Positions 16,847 to 24,252 of a stretch of 64,000 bases of DNA are shown in pieces. The notes beneath the pieces were generated by a model, which worked only from the letters and a program-made list of their open reading frames with translations, ran no database searches and was not told the origin of the DNA. Origin of the DNA: Nocardioides cavernae (GTDB lineage: Bacteria > Actinomycetota > Actinomycetes > Propionibacteriales > Nocardioidaceae); assembly GCF_013410035.1 (NCBI RefSeq), contig NZ_JACCBW010000005.1:1-64000 (forward strand), written 5' to 3'. A program made the position numbers and the translations under genes. Each line of letters opens with the position of its first letter. Within the stretch, counting starts at the first letter, position 1.

Positions 16847-16882
16847 CCTGCTTGTCGGCCGAGATCTGGTGTGACAAGCAGG
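16847..16882. terminator. Hairpin after nadE
   Basis: CCTGCTTGTC and GACAAGCAGG form a perfect 10-bp stem with a 16-nt loop, starting 11 bp after the nadE stop. No T-run follows, as is usual for high-GC actinobacterial terminators. Confidence 0.5.
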
Positions 16883-16943
16883 GCGGTCCCCGGATGTCCG
16901 GTGACTCCAGCGCCCCCAGCCCCCAGCCCAAGACCCCCGGGCG

Positions 16944-16983
16944 CCTTAACCCACCTTTAGCCACCGGCTGGAGCGCAATTAGC
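16944..16983 (+). promoter_or_regulatory. Phased TTA(A/G)CC repeats, candidate regulator sites
   Basis: CCTTAACC, CTTTAGCC and AATTAGCC have their TTA steps at 16946, 16957 and 16979, that is 11 and 22 bp apart on the same DNA face, about 70-100 bp upstream of the first paralogous exported protein gene. The same motif pair recurs at 19954-19972 before the two-component operon, so these are inferred binding sites for the 19211-19915 regulator. Confidence 0.55.
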
Positions 16984-17045
16984 CGCACCTGGACGAACCT
17001 TCCTGTCATGACGCCGCACCGGGCGTCGGTCGACGAGGAGGAATC

Positions 17046-17429
17046 GTGCAGAAGAAGGCAGTCATCGGCGGCGCCGCAGCAGGCGTCGTCCTGGTCGGCG
17101 CGGGGGCCTGGTGGGCCGTCGCCAACGGCGTCGAGTCCCAGACCACCGAGCGCGGCACCTGCGGTGGCGCGACCTGGGAGCTCAGCGCCGAGGGCGAGGA
17201 CGGCGGCACCGAGGTGAGTGCCGAGCTCCAGTCCTCCGGCCCGGGCGAGGTGTGGCAGGTCGAGCTGCTCCGCGACGACACGTCGCTGCTCGACGGCACC
17301 CGCACCACCGACGAGGACGGCGAGATCGACGTCGACGCCTTCAGCTCCGGCAACCCCGGCGACGCGACGTACGCCGTCACGTTCACCCCCGAGGACGGCG
17401 AGGCCTGCACGGCCACGCTCGGCTCCTGA
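17046..17429 (+). CDS. Small exported protein, paralogue A
   Basis: A 127-aa protein of unknown function with an N-terminal signal anchor (VIGGAAAGVVLVGAGAWWAV) and an extracytoplasmic domain of about 95 residues. The domain pattern RGTCGGATWEL ... WQVELL ... DGEIDVDAF ... GEACTATLGS is matched point by point by the next gene's product, including two cysteines that could form a disulfide. GTG at 17046 follows a strong GAGGAGGAATC ribosome site, unlike the leaderless genes around it. The gene lies 56 bp before its paralogue and is probably cotranscribed with it. Upstream phased repeats suggest control by the adjacent two-component system. Confidence 0.7.
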   Translation: MQKKAVIGGAAAGVVLVGAGAWWAVANGVESQTTERGTCGGATWELSAEGEDGGTEVSAELQSSGPGEVWQVELLRDDTSLLDGTRTTDEDGEIDVDAFSSGNPGDATYAVTFTPEDGEACTATLGS

Positions 17430-17485
17430 CCACCCGCTCGAACCCCGCAGATCACCCACAGACCCACCCACAGAGGAGAAACCCC

Positions 17486-17866
17486 ATGAAGAAGTCGCTC
17501 ATCGCCACCGCCGCCCTCGTCGCCACCGCCGCCGCGGGCACCACCGTCCTGGTCGCCGGGCCCGCCAGCGCCGACGTCGAGCGCCGCGGCACCTGCGCCG
17601 GCGCGGTGTTCGAGCTCAACGTCGACCGTGAGCGCGGCGGCTACGACGTCGACGCCGACATCGAGGGCGCGAAGGCCTACAGCACGTGGCAGGTCGCGAT
17701 CCGCCACAACGGCAAGGTCGCCGCCCAGCGCACGATCAAGGCCGACGACGAGGGCGAGCTCGACCTCGACACCTTCCGCAAGAACACGGCCGGCAAGGAC
17801 ACCTTCAAGCTGACGGTGAAGCCCGCCGGCGGCAGCGTGTGCTCCACCACGGTCACCGTCGGCTGA
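17486..17866 (+). CDS. Small secreted protein, paralogue B
   Basis: A 126-aa protein with a cleavable signal peptide (SLIATAALVATAAAGTTVLV, likely cut after PASA). The mature part aligns with the preceding gene's product: RGTCAGAVFELNV, TWQVAIRHN, DEGELDLDTF and SVCSTTVTVG, with both cysteines kept. Identity by eye is near 30 percent, so the duplication is old. It is more basic than paralogue A and looks freely secreted rather than anchored. ATG at 17486 is preceded by AGAGGAGAAACCCC. Function unknown; not a family I recognise. Confidence 0.7.
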   Translation: MKKSLIATAALVATAAAGTTVLVAGPASADVERRGTCAGAVFELNVDRERGGYDVDADIEGAKAYSTWQVAIRHNGKVAAQRTIKADDEGELDLDTFRKNTAGKDTFKLTVKPAGGSVCSTTVTVG

Positions 17867-17891
17867 CCGGAGCCAGCCACCTGCACCACCG

Positions 17892-17947
17892 GGAGCCCGG
17901 GTCAGGCCGTCCGCAACGTGACGGCGACCCGGGCTCCTCCCATGTCC
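17892..17947. terminator. Bidirectional hairpin at convergent gene ends
   Basis: GGAGCCCGGGTC (17892-17903) and GACCCGGGCTCC (17936-17947) form a perfect 12-bp stem with a 32-nt loop. It overlaps the stop codon of the histidine kinase gene and lies 25 bp after paralogue B, so it can serve both strands. Confidence 0.5.
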
Positions 17948-19209
17948 GAGGAGCCCGTGGTGATGGCGCCGCCGGAGTCCGCGGCGGTGCGTGCCGCGAT
18001 CGACAGGCCGAGCCCGGTCGACCCGGCGCCGCTCGTGCCGCGGCTGGTCGCCTCGAGGTCGGCCGGCAGGCCCGGGCCCGCGTCCTCGACCACGAGCTCC
18101 ACCTCGTGCTCCGACGCCGCCAGCGTGATGCGTACGGCGGCGTCGTCGGGCGTGTGGGAGAAGACGTTGTCCAGCAGCACGTCCACCAGCGCCTCGAGGT
18201 CGGCGCGGCTGGCGGGGACCGACGGCCCCGACGGCGCCAGCCGCAGCTCGTAGGAGCGGCCCTGGTCCTCCGCGAGCGCCTCCCAGTGGCGCACCCGCTC
18301 GGAGATCACGGCCACGCCGTCGGTGCGGGGGTCGAGGCCCTCCCGCTCGGAACGGCGGGCCTCGCGCACGATCTCGTCCACGGTCGCCTGCAGGGCGTCG
18401 AGGTCGCCGCTCAGTCGCGTGCGGAGATCGGCGTCGTCGACGGCCTCGACCCGCAGCCGGAGCGCGGTCACCGGGGTCCGCAGGCGGTGGGACAGGTCGG
18501 CGACGTTCTCCCGCTCGCGCGAGAGCAGCAGCTGGATGCGTCCGACCAGCCGGTCGATCGCGTGCCCGAGCTCCTGCACCTCGGGCGGCCCCGTGACGGA
18601 GGCGACCGGCTCGATGGACCCGGTGCGGCCGAGGGCCTGGGTGTGGTCGGCGAGCTCGCGGATCGGCTGGACGAAGGACCTGCCGAGCCGGTCGACCACG
18701 ACGAGCGAGCCGACGAGCAGGGTGGCCGCGAGCAGCGCGAGCAGGCCCCAGGCGACCCCGACGACGGAGTCGAGACCCGGCTCCTCGACGACGATCCGGA
18801 TCACGGGCGTCTGCGAGGGCAGCGCCGAGTTGCCGCCGCGTGAGACCGGCACGAGGATCTGGGACCCGCCGGGCACGTCGTCGACCCGGGCGCGGCCGGT
18901 GTTGCGGGCGTCGAGGACGAGCGCGTCCTCGCCCGGGTCGGGCCCGACCTGGTGGCCGCCGAGCGCCTCGGGGTAGAGCACGGTGACCTGGGTGTGCTCG
19001 GTCGTGTCGTTGAGCTTGTCGACGTACTGGTTGACCGAGCCGACGTCCTGGCCGGACACCACCGTCTCGACAACCTGCACCTCGAGGGCCGCGCGTGCGA
19101 GCCGGTCTTCGAGCGCATAGCTGCGCACCAGGATCGCCATCGGCACCAGCATGGCGAGCAGCACCATCGAGATCGCCGCGGCGGCCGTGACGAGCAGGCT
19201 GCGGCGCAC
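17902..19209 (-). CDS. Sensor histidine kinase
   Basis: A 435-aa kinase. It has an N-terminal helix (about 6-28, TAAAAISMVLLAMLVPMAIL), an extracytoplasmic segment of about 120 aa, a second helix (VAWGLLALLAATLLVGSLVV near 150-172), HAMP, and a HisKA block NVADLSHRLRTPVTALRLRV with His near residue 241. ATP-binding boxes are LLDNVFSHT, EDAGPGLP and GSTGLGLSI. The GTG start at 19209 comes one base after the regulator stop, so the two are coupled. With the small exported proteins on both sides it probably senses something at the cell surface; the ligand is not evident. Confidence 0.88.
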   Translation of the reverse strand: MRRSLLVTAAAAISMVLLAMLVPMAILVRSYALEDRLARAALEVQVVETVVSGQDVGSVNQYVDKLNDTTEHTQVTVLYPEALGGHQVGPDPGEDALVLDARNTGRARVDDVPGGSQILVPVSRGGNSALPSQTPVIRIVVEEPGLDSVVGVAWGLLALLAATLLVGSLVVVDRLGRSFVQPIRELADHTQALGRTGSIEPVASVTGPPEVQELGHAIDRLVGRIQLLLSRERENVADLSHRLRTPVTALRLRVEAVDDADLRTRLSGDLDALQATVDEIVREARRSEREGLDPRTDGVAVISERVRHWEALAEDQGRSYELRLAPSGPSVPASRADLEALVDVLLDNVFSHTPDDAAVRITLAASEHEVELVVEDAGPGLPADLEATSRGTSGAGSTGLGLSIAARTAADSGGAITTGSSDMGGARVAVTLRTA

Positions 19210-19210
19210 C

Positions 19211-19915
19211 TCAGCGGTCCCGGGTGTCGGCGTCGTCGGGCGCGGCGAGGCGTACGCCCACCCCGCGCACCGTCGTGAGGTAGCGCGGCTCCGCGGCGGT
19301 CTCGCCGAGCTTGCGGCGCAGCCACGACAGGTGGACGTCGACGGTCTTGTCCGAGCCGCCCCACGGCTGGCGCCACACCTCGACCAGCAGGTCGCGCTTG
19401 GTGACGACCTCGCCCGGCCGCTCGGCGAGGTGCGCGAGCAGGTCGAACTCGCGCGGCGTCAGGTCGACCTCCTGGCCGTCGAGGTGCACGCGGCGCCCGG
19501 CGAGGTCGACGGCGAGCCCGCCGACGGTGATCGTGGTCGGCCGCTGGCGCCCGGCGTCGACGCGGCGGAGGACCGCACGGATGCGGGCGTCGAGCTGGGC
19601 GCTGGTGAACGGCTTGACGACGTAGTCGTCGGCGCCCGCGTCGAGCGCACCGACGAGCGACGGGTCGTCGGCGCGGGCGCTGGCGATGATCACCGGCACC
19701 TGGCTCACCCCCCGCAGCATCGACAACACCTGCGTGCCGTCGACGTCGGGCAGCCCGAGGTCGAGCACGACGAGGTCGGGGGAGGAGTCGACGGCGAGCT
19801 GGAGCCCGGCCATCCCGGTGGGGGCCGACGACACGGTGTGCCCGCACTCGCGCAGGCCGCGCACCAGCAACGGCCGGATCCGGTCGTCGTCCTCGATGAT
19901 CAGCACCTCGGCCAC
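19211..19915 (-). CDS. OmpR/PhoB-family response regulator
   Basis: A 234-aa regulator: receiver over residues 4-115 with ED at 8-9, phosphoacceptor D52 (LDLGLPD) and K101 (VVKPF), then a winged-helix DNA-binding domain with LTPREFDLLAHL and VDVHLSWLRRKLG, ending at VRGVGVRLAAP plus a short acidic tail. GTG at 19915 follows TACGGT by 6 bp with no ribosome site. It heads a two-gene operon with the kinase. The paired TTA(A/G)CC repeats at 19954-19972 in its promoter and at 16944-16983 before the exported-protein pair are its probable targets. Confidence 0.9.
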   Translation of the reverse strand: MAEVLIIEDDDRIRPLLVRGLRECGHTVSSAPTGMAGLQLAVDSSPDLVVLDLGLPDVDGTQVLSMLRGVSQVPVIIASARADDPSLVGALDAGADDYVVKPFTSAQLDARIRAVLRRVDAGRQRPTTITVGGLAVDLAGRRVHLDGQEVDLTPREFDLLAHLAERPGEVVTKRDLLVEVWRQPWGGSDKTVDVHLSWLRRKLGETAAEPRYLTTVRGVGVRLAAPDDADTRDR

Positions 19916-19921
19916 GCCGAG

Positions 19922-19927
19922 ACCGTA
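19922..19927 (-). promoter_or_regulatory. -10 box TACGGT (leaderless start)
   Basis: TACGGT ends 6 bp before the GTG of the response regulator gene. The phased TTA repeats lie about 30 bp upstream of it, in the -35 zone, where an OmpR-type regulator commonly acts. Confidence 0.5.
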
Positions 19928-19953
19928 CCGCCCACCGCATGACCGACCGGCTT

Positions 19954-19972
19954 CCTTAGCCGTCCCTTAACC
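19954..19972. promoter_or_regulatory. Phased CCTTA(A/G)CC pair in divergent promoter
   Basis: CCTTAGCCGTCCCTTAACC has two TTA steps 11 bp apart (19956, 19967), matching the CCTTAACCCACCTTTAGCC site at 16944. It sits between the divergent regulator operon and the 20017 gene and could serve both. Confidence 0.55.
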
Positions 19973-20016
19973 ACCGCCTGACCTCGTGCTGAGCCGCCAG
20001 CGGGCACCATGGTCGG

Positions 20017-20460
20017 GTGAGACGTCGGATGCTGCTCGTCGGCCTGTGGGCCGGGACCACGGTCCTGGCCGTGCTCGTGGGTGTCTTCGCCGTGTCCACC
20101 GTCGGCGCCACGATCCGCGACCGCGGTCCCGTCGGTGACGAGGTCGCCCGCGACACGTCCATCGACCCGTCCGGCCCCGCCTCGGTGCCCTCGCCGGAGG
20201 GACCGACGGTCGGCGACGCCATCAGCGGCGAGTGGGGCTCCTTCGACGTGGAGTGCCGCGACACATGGGCGTACGGCGTGGGCGTGCGCCCGGACAAGGC
20301 CGCCGGCTGGCGCGTCGTCAGCTGGGAGAAGGGGCCGGACGACGACGTCGACGCCGTCTTCAGCGACGGCCGCAACTCCGTCGACCTGGAGGTCTTCTGC
20401 AACCGCGGCCGGCCCACACTCGCCGAGCTCGAGCGCAACACCCTGGGCGAGGACGACTAG
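20017..20460 (+). CDS. Membrane-anchored protein next to two-component system
   Basis: A 147-aa protein of unknown function. Residues about 5-30 are a membrane helix (LLVGLWAGTTVLAVLVGVFA), followed by a short Pro/Ser linker and an extracytoplasmic domain with WGSFDVECRDTWAYGV and LEVFCNRGRP; the two cysteines could form a disulfide. GTG at 20017 starts MRRRM with no clear ribosome site. It is divergent from the response regulator and shares its promoter region, so it may be a sensor partner or a target. Not a family I recognise. Confidence 0.65.
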   Translation: MRRRMLLVGLWAGTTVLAVLVGVFAVSTVGATIRDRGPVGDEVARDTSIDPSGPASVPSPEGPTVGDAISGEWGSFDVECRDTWAYGVGVRPDKAAGWRVVSWEKGPDDDVDAVFSDGRNSVDLEVFCNRGRPTLAELERNTLGEDD

Positions 20461-20527
20461 ACCGGATGCAACCTCCCCGTCGCCGGGTGCGTCCTGACAG
20501 CGACGACCACCTACGGGGAGAGAGACC

Positions 20528-21148
20528 ATGAACATCCGCACCACCCTGGCCGCGTCCGCGATGGCGACCACCGCCGTCCTCGCCGGCTCGCTCACGATGA
20601 CCTCCACCGCTGCCCCCGCGCAGTCAGAGGACCGTGCCGCGCAGCCGGGCACGCAGCTGACCTTCACCGTCGAGGACTGCGAGGGCTGTGAGATCCAGCT
20701 GACCAGCGCCCTCGGCACCTACGCCGAGGCCGACGCCGGCAAGGTCGACATCTGGAGCTCGGGGACCCGCACCGTCGAGGACGGCGCGGTCACCTTCACG
20801 ATCCCGACCCGGCGCACGTGGGGCATGTCCGCCACGGTCGTCGCGCCGTGGGAGGGCTTCACCGGCTACAAGACCACCGTCGCGTGGCGCTACAACGGCA
20901 AGCTCCAGGGGGACCCGGTCACCCTCGAGGAGGCCGTGACGAAGAAGAAGGCCGCCGCGTGCTGGGAGGGCGTGCGCAGCCGAGAGGTGACGGTGCCGCT
21001 CGTCGTGGAGAAGGTGCGCGTGCGCGGCGTCAAGAAGAAGGTCGCCGGCAGCATCGCGTTCGTGCCGGAGACCCAGAGCTGGCTGAAGCCGATGCGTGAG
21101 GTCCAGGACGGCGTCCTGGGATCGCAGGACGTCAACATCTGCCACTGA
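20528..21148 (+). CDS. Secreted hypothetical protein
   Basis: A 206-aa protein with a signal peptide (TTLAASAMATTAVLAGSLTM, cut near TAAPA). The mature part opens with a beta-rich region starting VEDCEGCEIQLTSALG and includes RTWGMSATVVAPWEGFTGYK; CWEGVRS near 150 and a final CH give further cysteines. The ATG at 20528 is preceded by GGGGAGAGAGACC. It lies 67 bp after the 20017 gene and may be cotranscribed, extending the set of small exported proteins around this two-component system to four. Function unknown. Confidence 0.65.
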   Translation: MNIRTTLAASAMATTAVLAGSLTMTSTAAPAQSEDRAAQPGTQLTFTVEDCEGCEIQLTSALGTYAEADAGKVDIWSSGTRTVEDGAVTFTIPTRRTWGMSATVVAPWEGFTGYKTTVAWRYNGKLQGDPVTLEEAVTKKKAAACWEGVRSREVTVPLVVEKVRVRGVKKKVAGSIAFVPETQSWLKPMREVQDGVLGSQDVNICH

Positions 21149-21157
21149 GCACCGACC

Positions 21158-21202
21158 CCGGGCGTCGGCGCCGCGTCACTCGATGCGGATGCCGACGCCC
21201 GG
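21158..21202. terminator. Bidirectional hairpin
   Basis: CCGGGCGTCGGC and GCCGACGCCCGG form a perfect 12-bp stem with a 21-nt loop between the convergent 20528 and AbgT genes. It overlaps the AbgT stop codon. Confidence 0.55.
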
Positions 21203-22792
21203 TCCCACGTCGGCCCCGGTCAGGTAGAAGACCGTGAGGACGGCGACCCACGAGATCCAGAACGGCACCACGAACGGCAGCATCCGGGAGATCACCGTGC
21301 CGAGGCCGGCCTCGGGCTCGTACTTCTTCAGCATCACGAGGAAGATCCAGATGTAGGGGTTCATCGGCGTGATCACCTGCGTCGCCGAGTCACCCACGCG
21401 GAACGCCGCCTGGACGAAGCCCGGCTCGTAGCCCAGCAGGGCGAACAGGGGCACGAACACCGCGCCCATCAGCGTCCACATCGACGACCCGCTGACGATG
21501 AAGAGGTTGAGCAGCGAGGCGAGCAGGATGAAGCCGATGATCGCGGGGTAGCCGGTCAGCCCGATCGACTCGAGGCCGTCGGCGCCGGCGACCGCCAGCG
21601 CCGACCCCACGTTGCTCCAGTTGAACAGCGCGATGAACTGCCCCAGCATGAATGCCAGCACGATGAAGGCCGCCATGTCCTTGATGCCGAGGCCCATCAC
21701 CTTCGGCACGTCGGCCGCCCGGCGCAGCGAGCCGCTCACGAAGCCGTACGCGAGCGCGGGGGCGAGGAAGAGCGCGAAGACGATGAACACCGTCGAGTCG
21801 AGCAGCGGGGACTCCGGCAGGAAGGTGCCGTCCTCGTTGCGCCACGGCGACCCGCCGGGCAGCACCGCCGCCACGATGACGACCGCGAGCACCAGGAAGA
21901 CGACGCCGGCGACCCGCAGGCCCCGGCGTTCAGCAGGGTCGAGCTCGGGGGAGAGGTCCTCCGGGGTCGCGCGCAGGGCGGGCGCGACGTCGTCGTCCTG
22001 CGCCGCAGCGCCCTCCAGGGTCGCGTCGGCGTCGTCGTGCTCCACCATGTCGACGGGTGCGCCCTCGCGGACCAGTCGCGGCTCGACGAGCCGGTCGATC
22101 ACCACCCCTGCGACCAGGGCCAGCACGATCGAGGACACCATGTTGAACCAGAGGTTCGACACCGGCGTGACGGCCGCGCCGGCCTCCGGCAGCCCGGCGG
22201 TCACCGAGCTGGTGATCCCCGCGAAGAGCGCGTCGAGGCTGGTCACCAGCATCGAGGTCGAGTAGCCCGCGCCCACGGCCGCGAAGCCACCCACGAGACC
22301 GGCGAGCGGGTGTCGTCCCGCCGCCTTGAACACCATCGCCGCGAGCGGCGGCACCACGATGAACGCCGCGTCCGCCATGACCGAGGCGTTCACGCCGACG
22401 AAGCCGACGGCGTACGGCAGCAGCCAGCGCGGCGCCGAGCCGAGGCTGGCGCGGATCGCGGCGGCGAGCAGTCCGGTGCGCTCGGCGACCGTGACGGCGA
22501 GCAGGATCGTCACGACGGTCACGAGGGGTGGAAAGCCGATGAAGTTGGCGCCGAGGTTGACCGTGAGCCAGGTGAGGCCCTCGCCGGTGAAGAGGCCGCG
22601 CACGGCGGTCTCCTCGTCGGCGCCGGGGATCGTCACGGACGTCCCGAGCAGCTGCAGGACGGTCGAGATGATCCCGACGAGCAGGAAGAGGCCGAGGAAC
22701 AGCAGGAACGGGTCAGGGAGGCGGTTGCCCACCCGCTCGACGGCGGCCAGGGCGCGGTCGGTCCGCGAGCCGGTGACGGCGGTGTCGGCCAT
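21176..22792 (-). CDS. AbgT-family transporter
   Basis: A 538-aa membrane protein with about 11-13 hydrophobic segments, of the AbgT family (importers of p-aminobenzoyl-glutamate, or antimetabolite exporters in some species). Recognisable parts are RLPDPFLLFLGLFLLVG at the N-terminus, NLGANFIGFPPLVTVV, GSAPRWLLPYAVGFVGVN, and near the end SGSSMWTLMGAVFVPLFALLG and VITPMNPYIWIF. A charged cytosolic loop rich in Asp lies near 255-285. It starts 3 bp after the stop of the M20 amidohydrolase gene, so the pair should be translated together, suggesting uptake plus hydrolysis of an amino-acyl conjugate. Confidence 0.87.
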   Translation of the reverse strand: MADTAVTGSRTDRALAAVERVGNRLPDPFLLFLGLFLLVGIISTVLQLLGTSVTIPGADEETAVRGLFTGEGLTWLTVNLGANFIGFPPLVTVVTILLAVTVAERTGLLAAAIRASLGSAPRWLLPYAVGFVGVNASVMADAAFIVVPPLAAMVFKAAGRHPLAGLVGGFAAVGAGYSTSMLVTSLDALFAGITSSVTAGLPEAGAAVTPVSNLWFNMVSSIVLALVAGVVIDRLVEPRLVREGAPVDMVEHDDADATLEGAAAQDDDVAPALRATPEDLSPELDPAERRGLRVAGVVFLVLAVVIVAAVLPGGSPWRNEDGTFLPESPLLDSTVFIVFALFLAPALAYGFVSGSLRRAADVPKVMGLGIKDMAAFIVLAFMLGQFIALFNWSNVGSALAVAGADGLESIGLTGYPAIIGFILLASLLNLFIVSGSSMWTLMGAVFVPLFALLGYEPGFVQAAFRVGDSATQVITPMNPYIWIFLVMLKKYEPEAGLGTVISRMLPFVVPFWISWVAVLTVFYLTGADVGPGVGIRIE

Positions 22793-22795
22793 CGC

Positions 22796-24148
22796 TCACG
22801 CCTCGCCGAAGTAGGACGGGACGTCGACGGCGCCGCCCGCGGCCTCGAAGTCCGCGTCGGCGGCCTCCCGCAGCGCGGGATCGCTCAGCCAGTCCGCGGC
22901 GACGGCCGCCAGCGACCAGGCCGCGTCGAGCACGACCCGGTCGGCCTCCTCGCTGACCGCGGCCGCGGCGAACTCCCGGGTGTGCAGGGAGAGGTCGGCG
23001 TCGGTGATGCGGACCATCGCGTGCACCCCGGGGACCCGGTAGGACACGTTGCCGAAGTCGGTGGAGCCGGCGAACATCCGCGGCACGACGTCCGGCGGCA
23101 GGACCGTACGCCCGCGCTCGCCGTAGCGGGTCGTCCACGACGCCGCGAGGGGACCGTTGCCACGCACCGGGAGGTAGGCCGGCGCCTCGTCCCACGTCAG
23201 CTCCACCCCGCAGCCCGTCATCAGCGCCGCTCCGCGGGCGATGTCACCGAGCCGGTCGCTCAGCACGGCGAGTCCCTCGGGGTGCTCGCTGCGCAGGTAG
23301 AACAACATCTCGGCGTGCTCGGGGATGACGTTGGGCCGCTCGCCCCCGCTGGTCACGACGCCGTGGACCCGGTCGGTGGGCGGCATCTGCTGGCGGTGCA
23401 GGCCGACGCCGGTGTACATCAGGTTCACCGCGTCGAGGGCGTTGCGGCCCATGAACGGCTGCGCGGACGCGTGGGAGGTGATCCCGCGGAAGGTCGCGCG
23501 CAGCTGGCGCCGGCCGAGGAACAGCGGCTCGGCGATGTCGTAGGTGAACGGATGGACCATCAGCGCCGCCCCGACGCCGTCGAAGGCACCCTCGGCGGCC
23601 ATGAGCTCCTTGCCGCCGCCACCCTCCTCGGCCGGCGTGCCCAGCCACACCACGCGGCCGGGGAGCCGGTCGCCCAGGGAGGCGAGCGCCAGGAAGGCGC
23701 CGAGCCCGGCCGTGGCGATCACGTTGTGGCCGCAGCCGTGGCCGATCCCCGGTAGCGCGTCGTACTCCGAGAGCACCGCGATCGTCGGTCCGCCGGGGTC
23801 GCCGGCCTCGGCGCGCAGCGCGGTGGCCAGGCCGTGGGCGCCGCGGACCACGTCGATCCCGCGGGCCTCGACGAGGTCGGCCAGCGCGGCGGCCGAGCGG
23901 TGCTCCTCGAAGGACACCTCCGGGTGCTCCGCGAGGTCGTGGCTGGCGTCGAGGAGGGTGGGGCCGAGCTCGTCGACGGCGGTGCGCAGGGCCTCGAGGA
24001 GGTCGGCGTCGGCACCGGCCGTGGTCGCCTCCGGTGCGCGGGCCGTACGTGCCCGGCGTCGCGTCTCCTCCGCCAGGTGGCCGAGCAGGAAGCCGTCCGG
24101 CGGGAGCGGGGCCGAGGTGTCGGAGGGCAGGTCGTGGGGGTGGGTCAT
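22796..24148 (-). CDS. M20 family amidohydrolase (AbgB-like)
   Basis: A 450-aa metal-dependent amidohydrolase of the M20 family. The first ~50 residues are a variable extension; the peptidase fold starts near LRTAVDELGPTLL. Metal/catalytic motifs are EHPEVSFEE, DALPGIGHGCGHNV, GTPAEEGGGGK and MVHPFTY, with the dimerisation insert containing TSHASAQPF. The closest named type is the p-aminobenzoyl-glutamate hydrolase subunit AbgB; indole-acyl or N-acyl amino acid substrates remain possible. Coupled to an AbgT transporter immediately downstream, which supports the p-aminobenzoyl-glutamate reading. ATG at 24148. Confidence 0.85.
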   Translation of the reverse strand: MTHPHDLPSDTSAPLPPDGFLLGHLAEETRRRARTARAPEATTAGADADLLEALRTAVDELGPTLLDASHDLAEHPEVSFEEHRSAAALADLVEARGIDVVRGAHGLATALRAEAGDPGGPTIAVLSEYDALPGIGHGCGHNVIATAGLGAFLALASLGDRLPGRVVWLGTPAEEGGGGKELMAAEGAFDGVGAALMVHPFTYDIAEPLFLGRRQLRATFRGITSHASAQPFMGRNALDAVNLMYTGVGLHRQQMPPTDRVHGVVTSGGERPNVIPEHAEMLFYLRSEHPEGLAVLSDRLGDIARGAALMTGCGVELTWDEAPAYLPVRGNGPLAASWTTRYGERGRTVLPPDVVPRMFAGSTDFGNVSYRVPGVHAMVRITDADLSLHTREFAAAAVSEEADRVVLDAAWSLAAVAADWLSDPALREAADADFEAAGGAVDVPSYFGEA

Positions 24149-24240
24149 CGTGCAGCTTCCCTTTCCCGTGGTGAGCGGGCCCGAGTGGGGCGCTGGTCTC
24201 GCGACGCTAGCACCGTCGGCGCCCGCGCGACGCCGCCCCC

Positions 24241-24246
24241 TAGGCT
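24241..24246 (+). promoter_or_regulatory. -10 box TAGGCT (leaderless start)
   Basis: TAGGCT ends 6 bp before the glnA2 ATG with no Shine-Dalgarno sequence. On the opposite strand TAGCGT near 24220 could serve the divergent amidohydrolase gene with a leader of about 65 nt. Confidence 0.5.
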
Positions 24247-24252
24247 GAGGCC

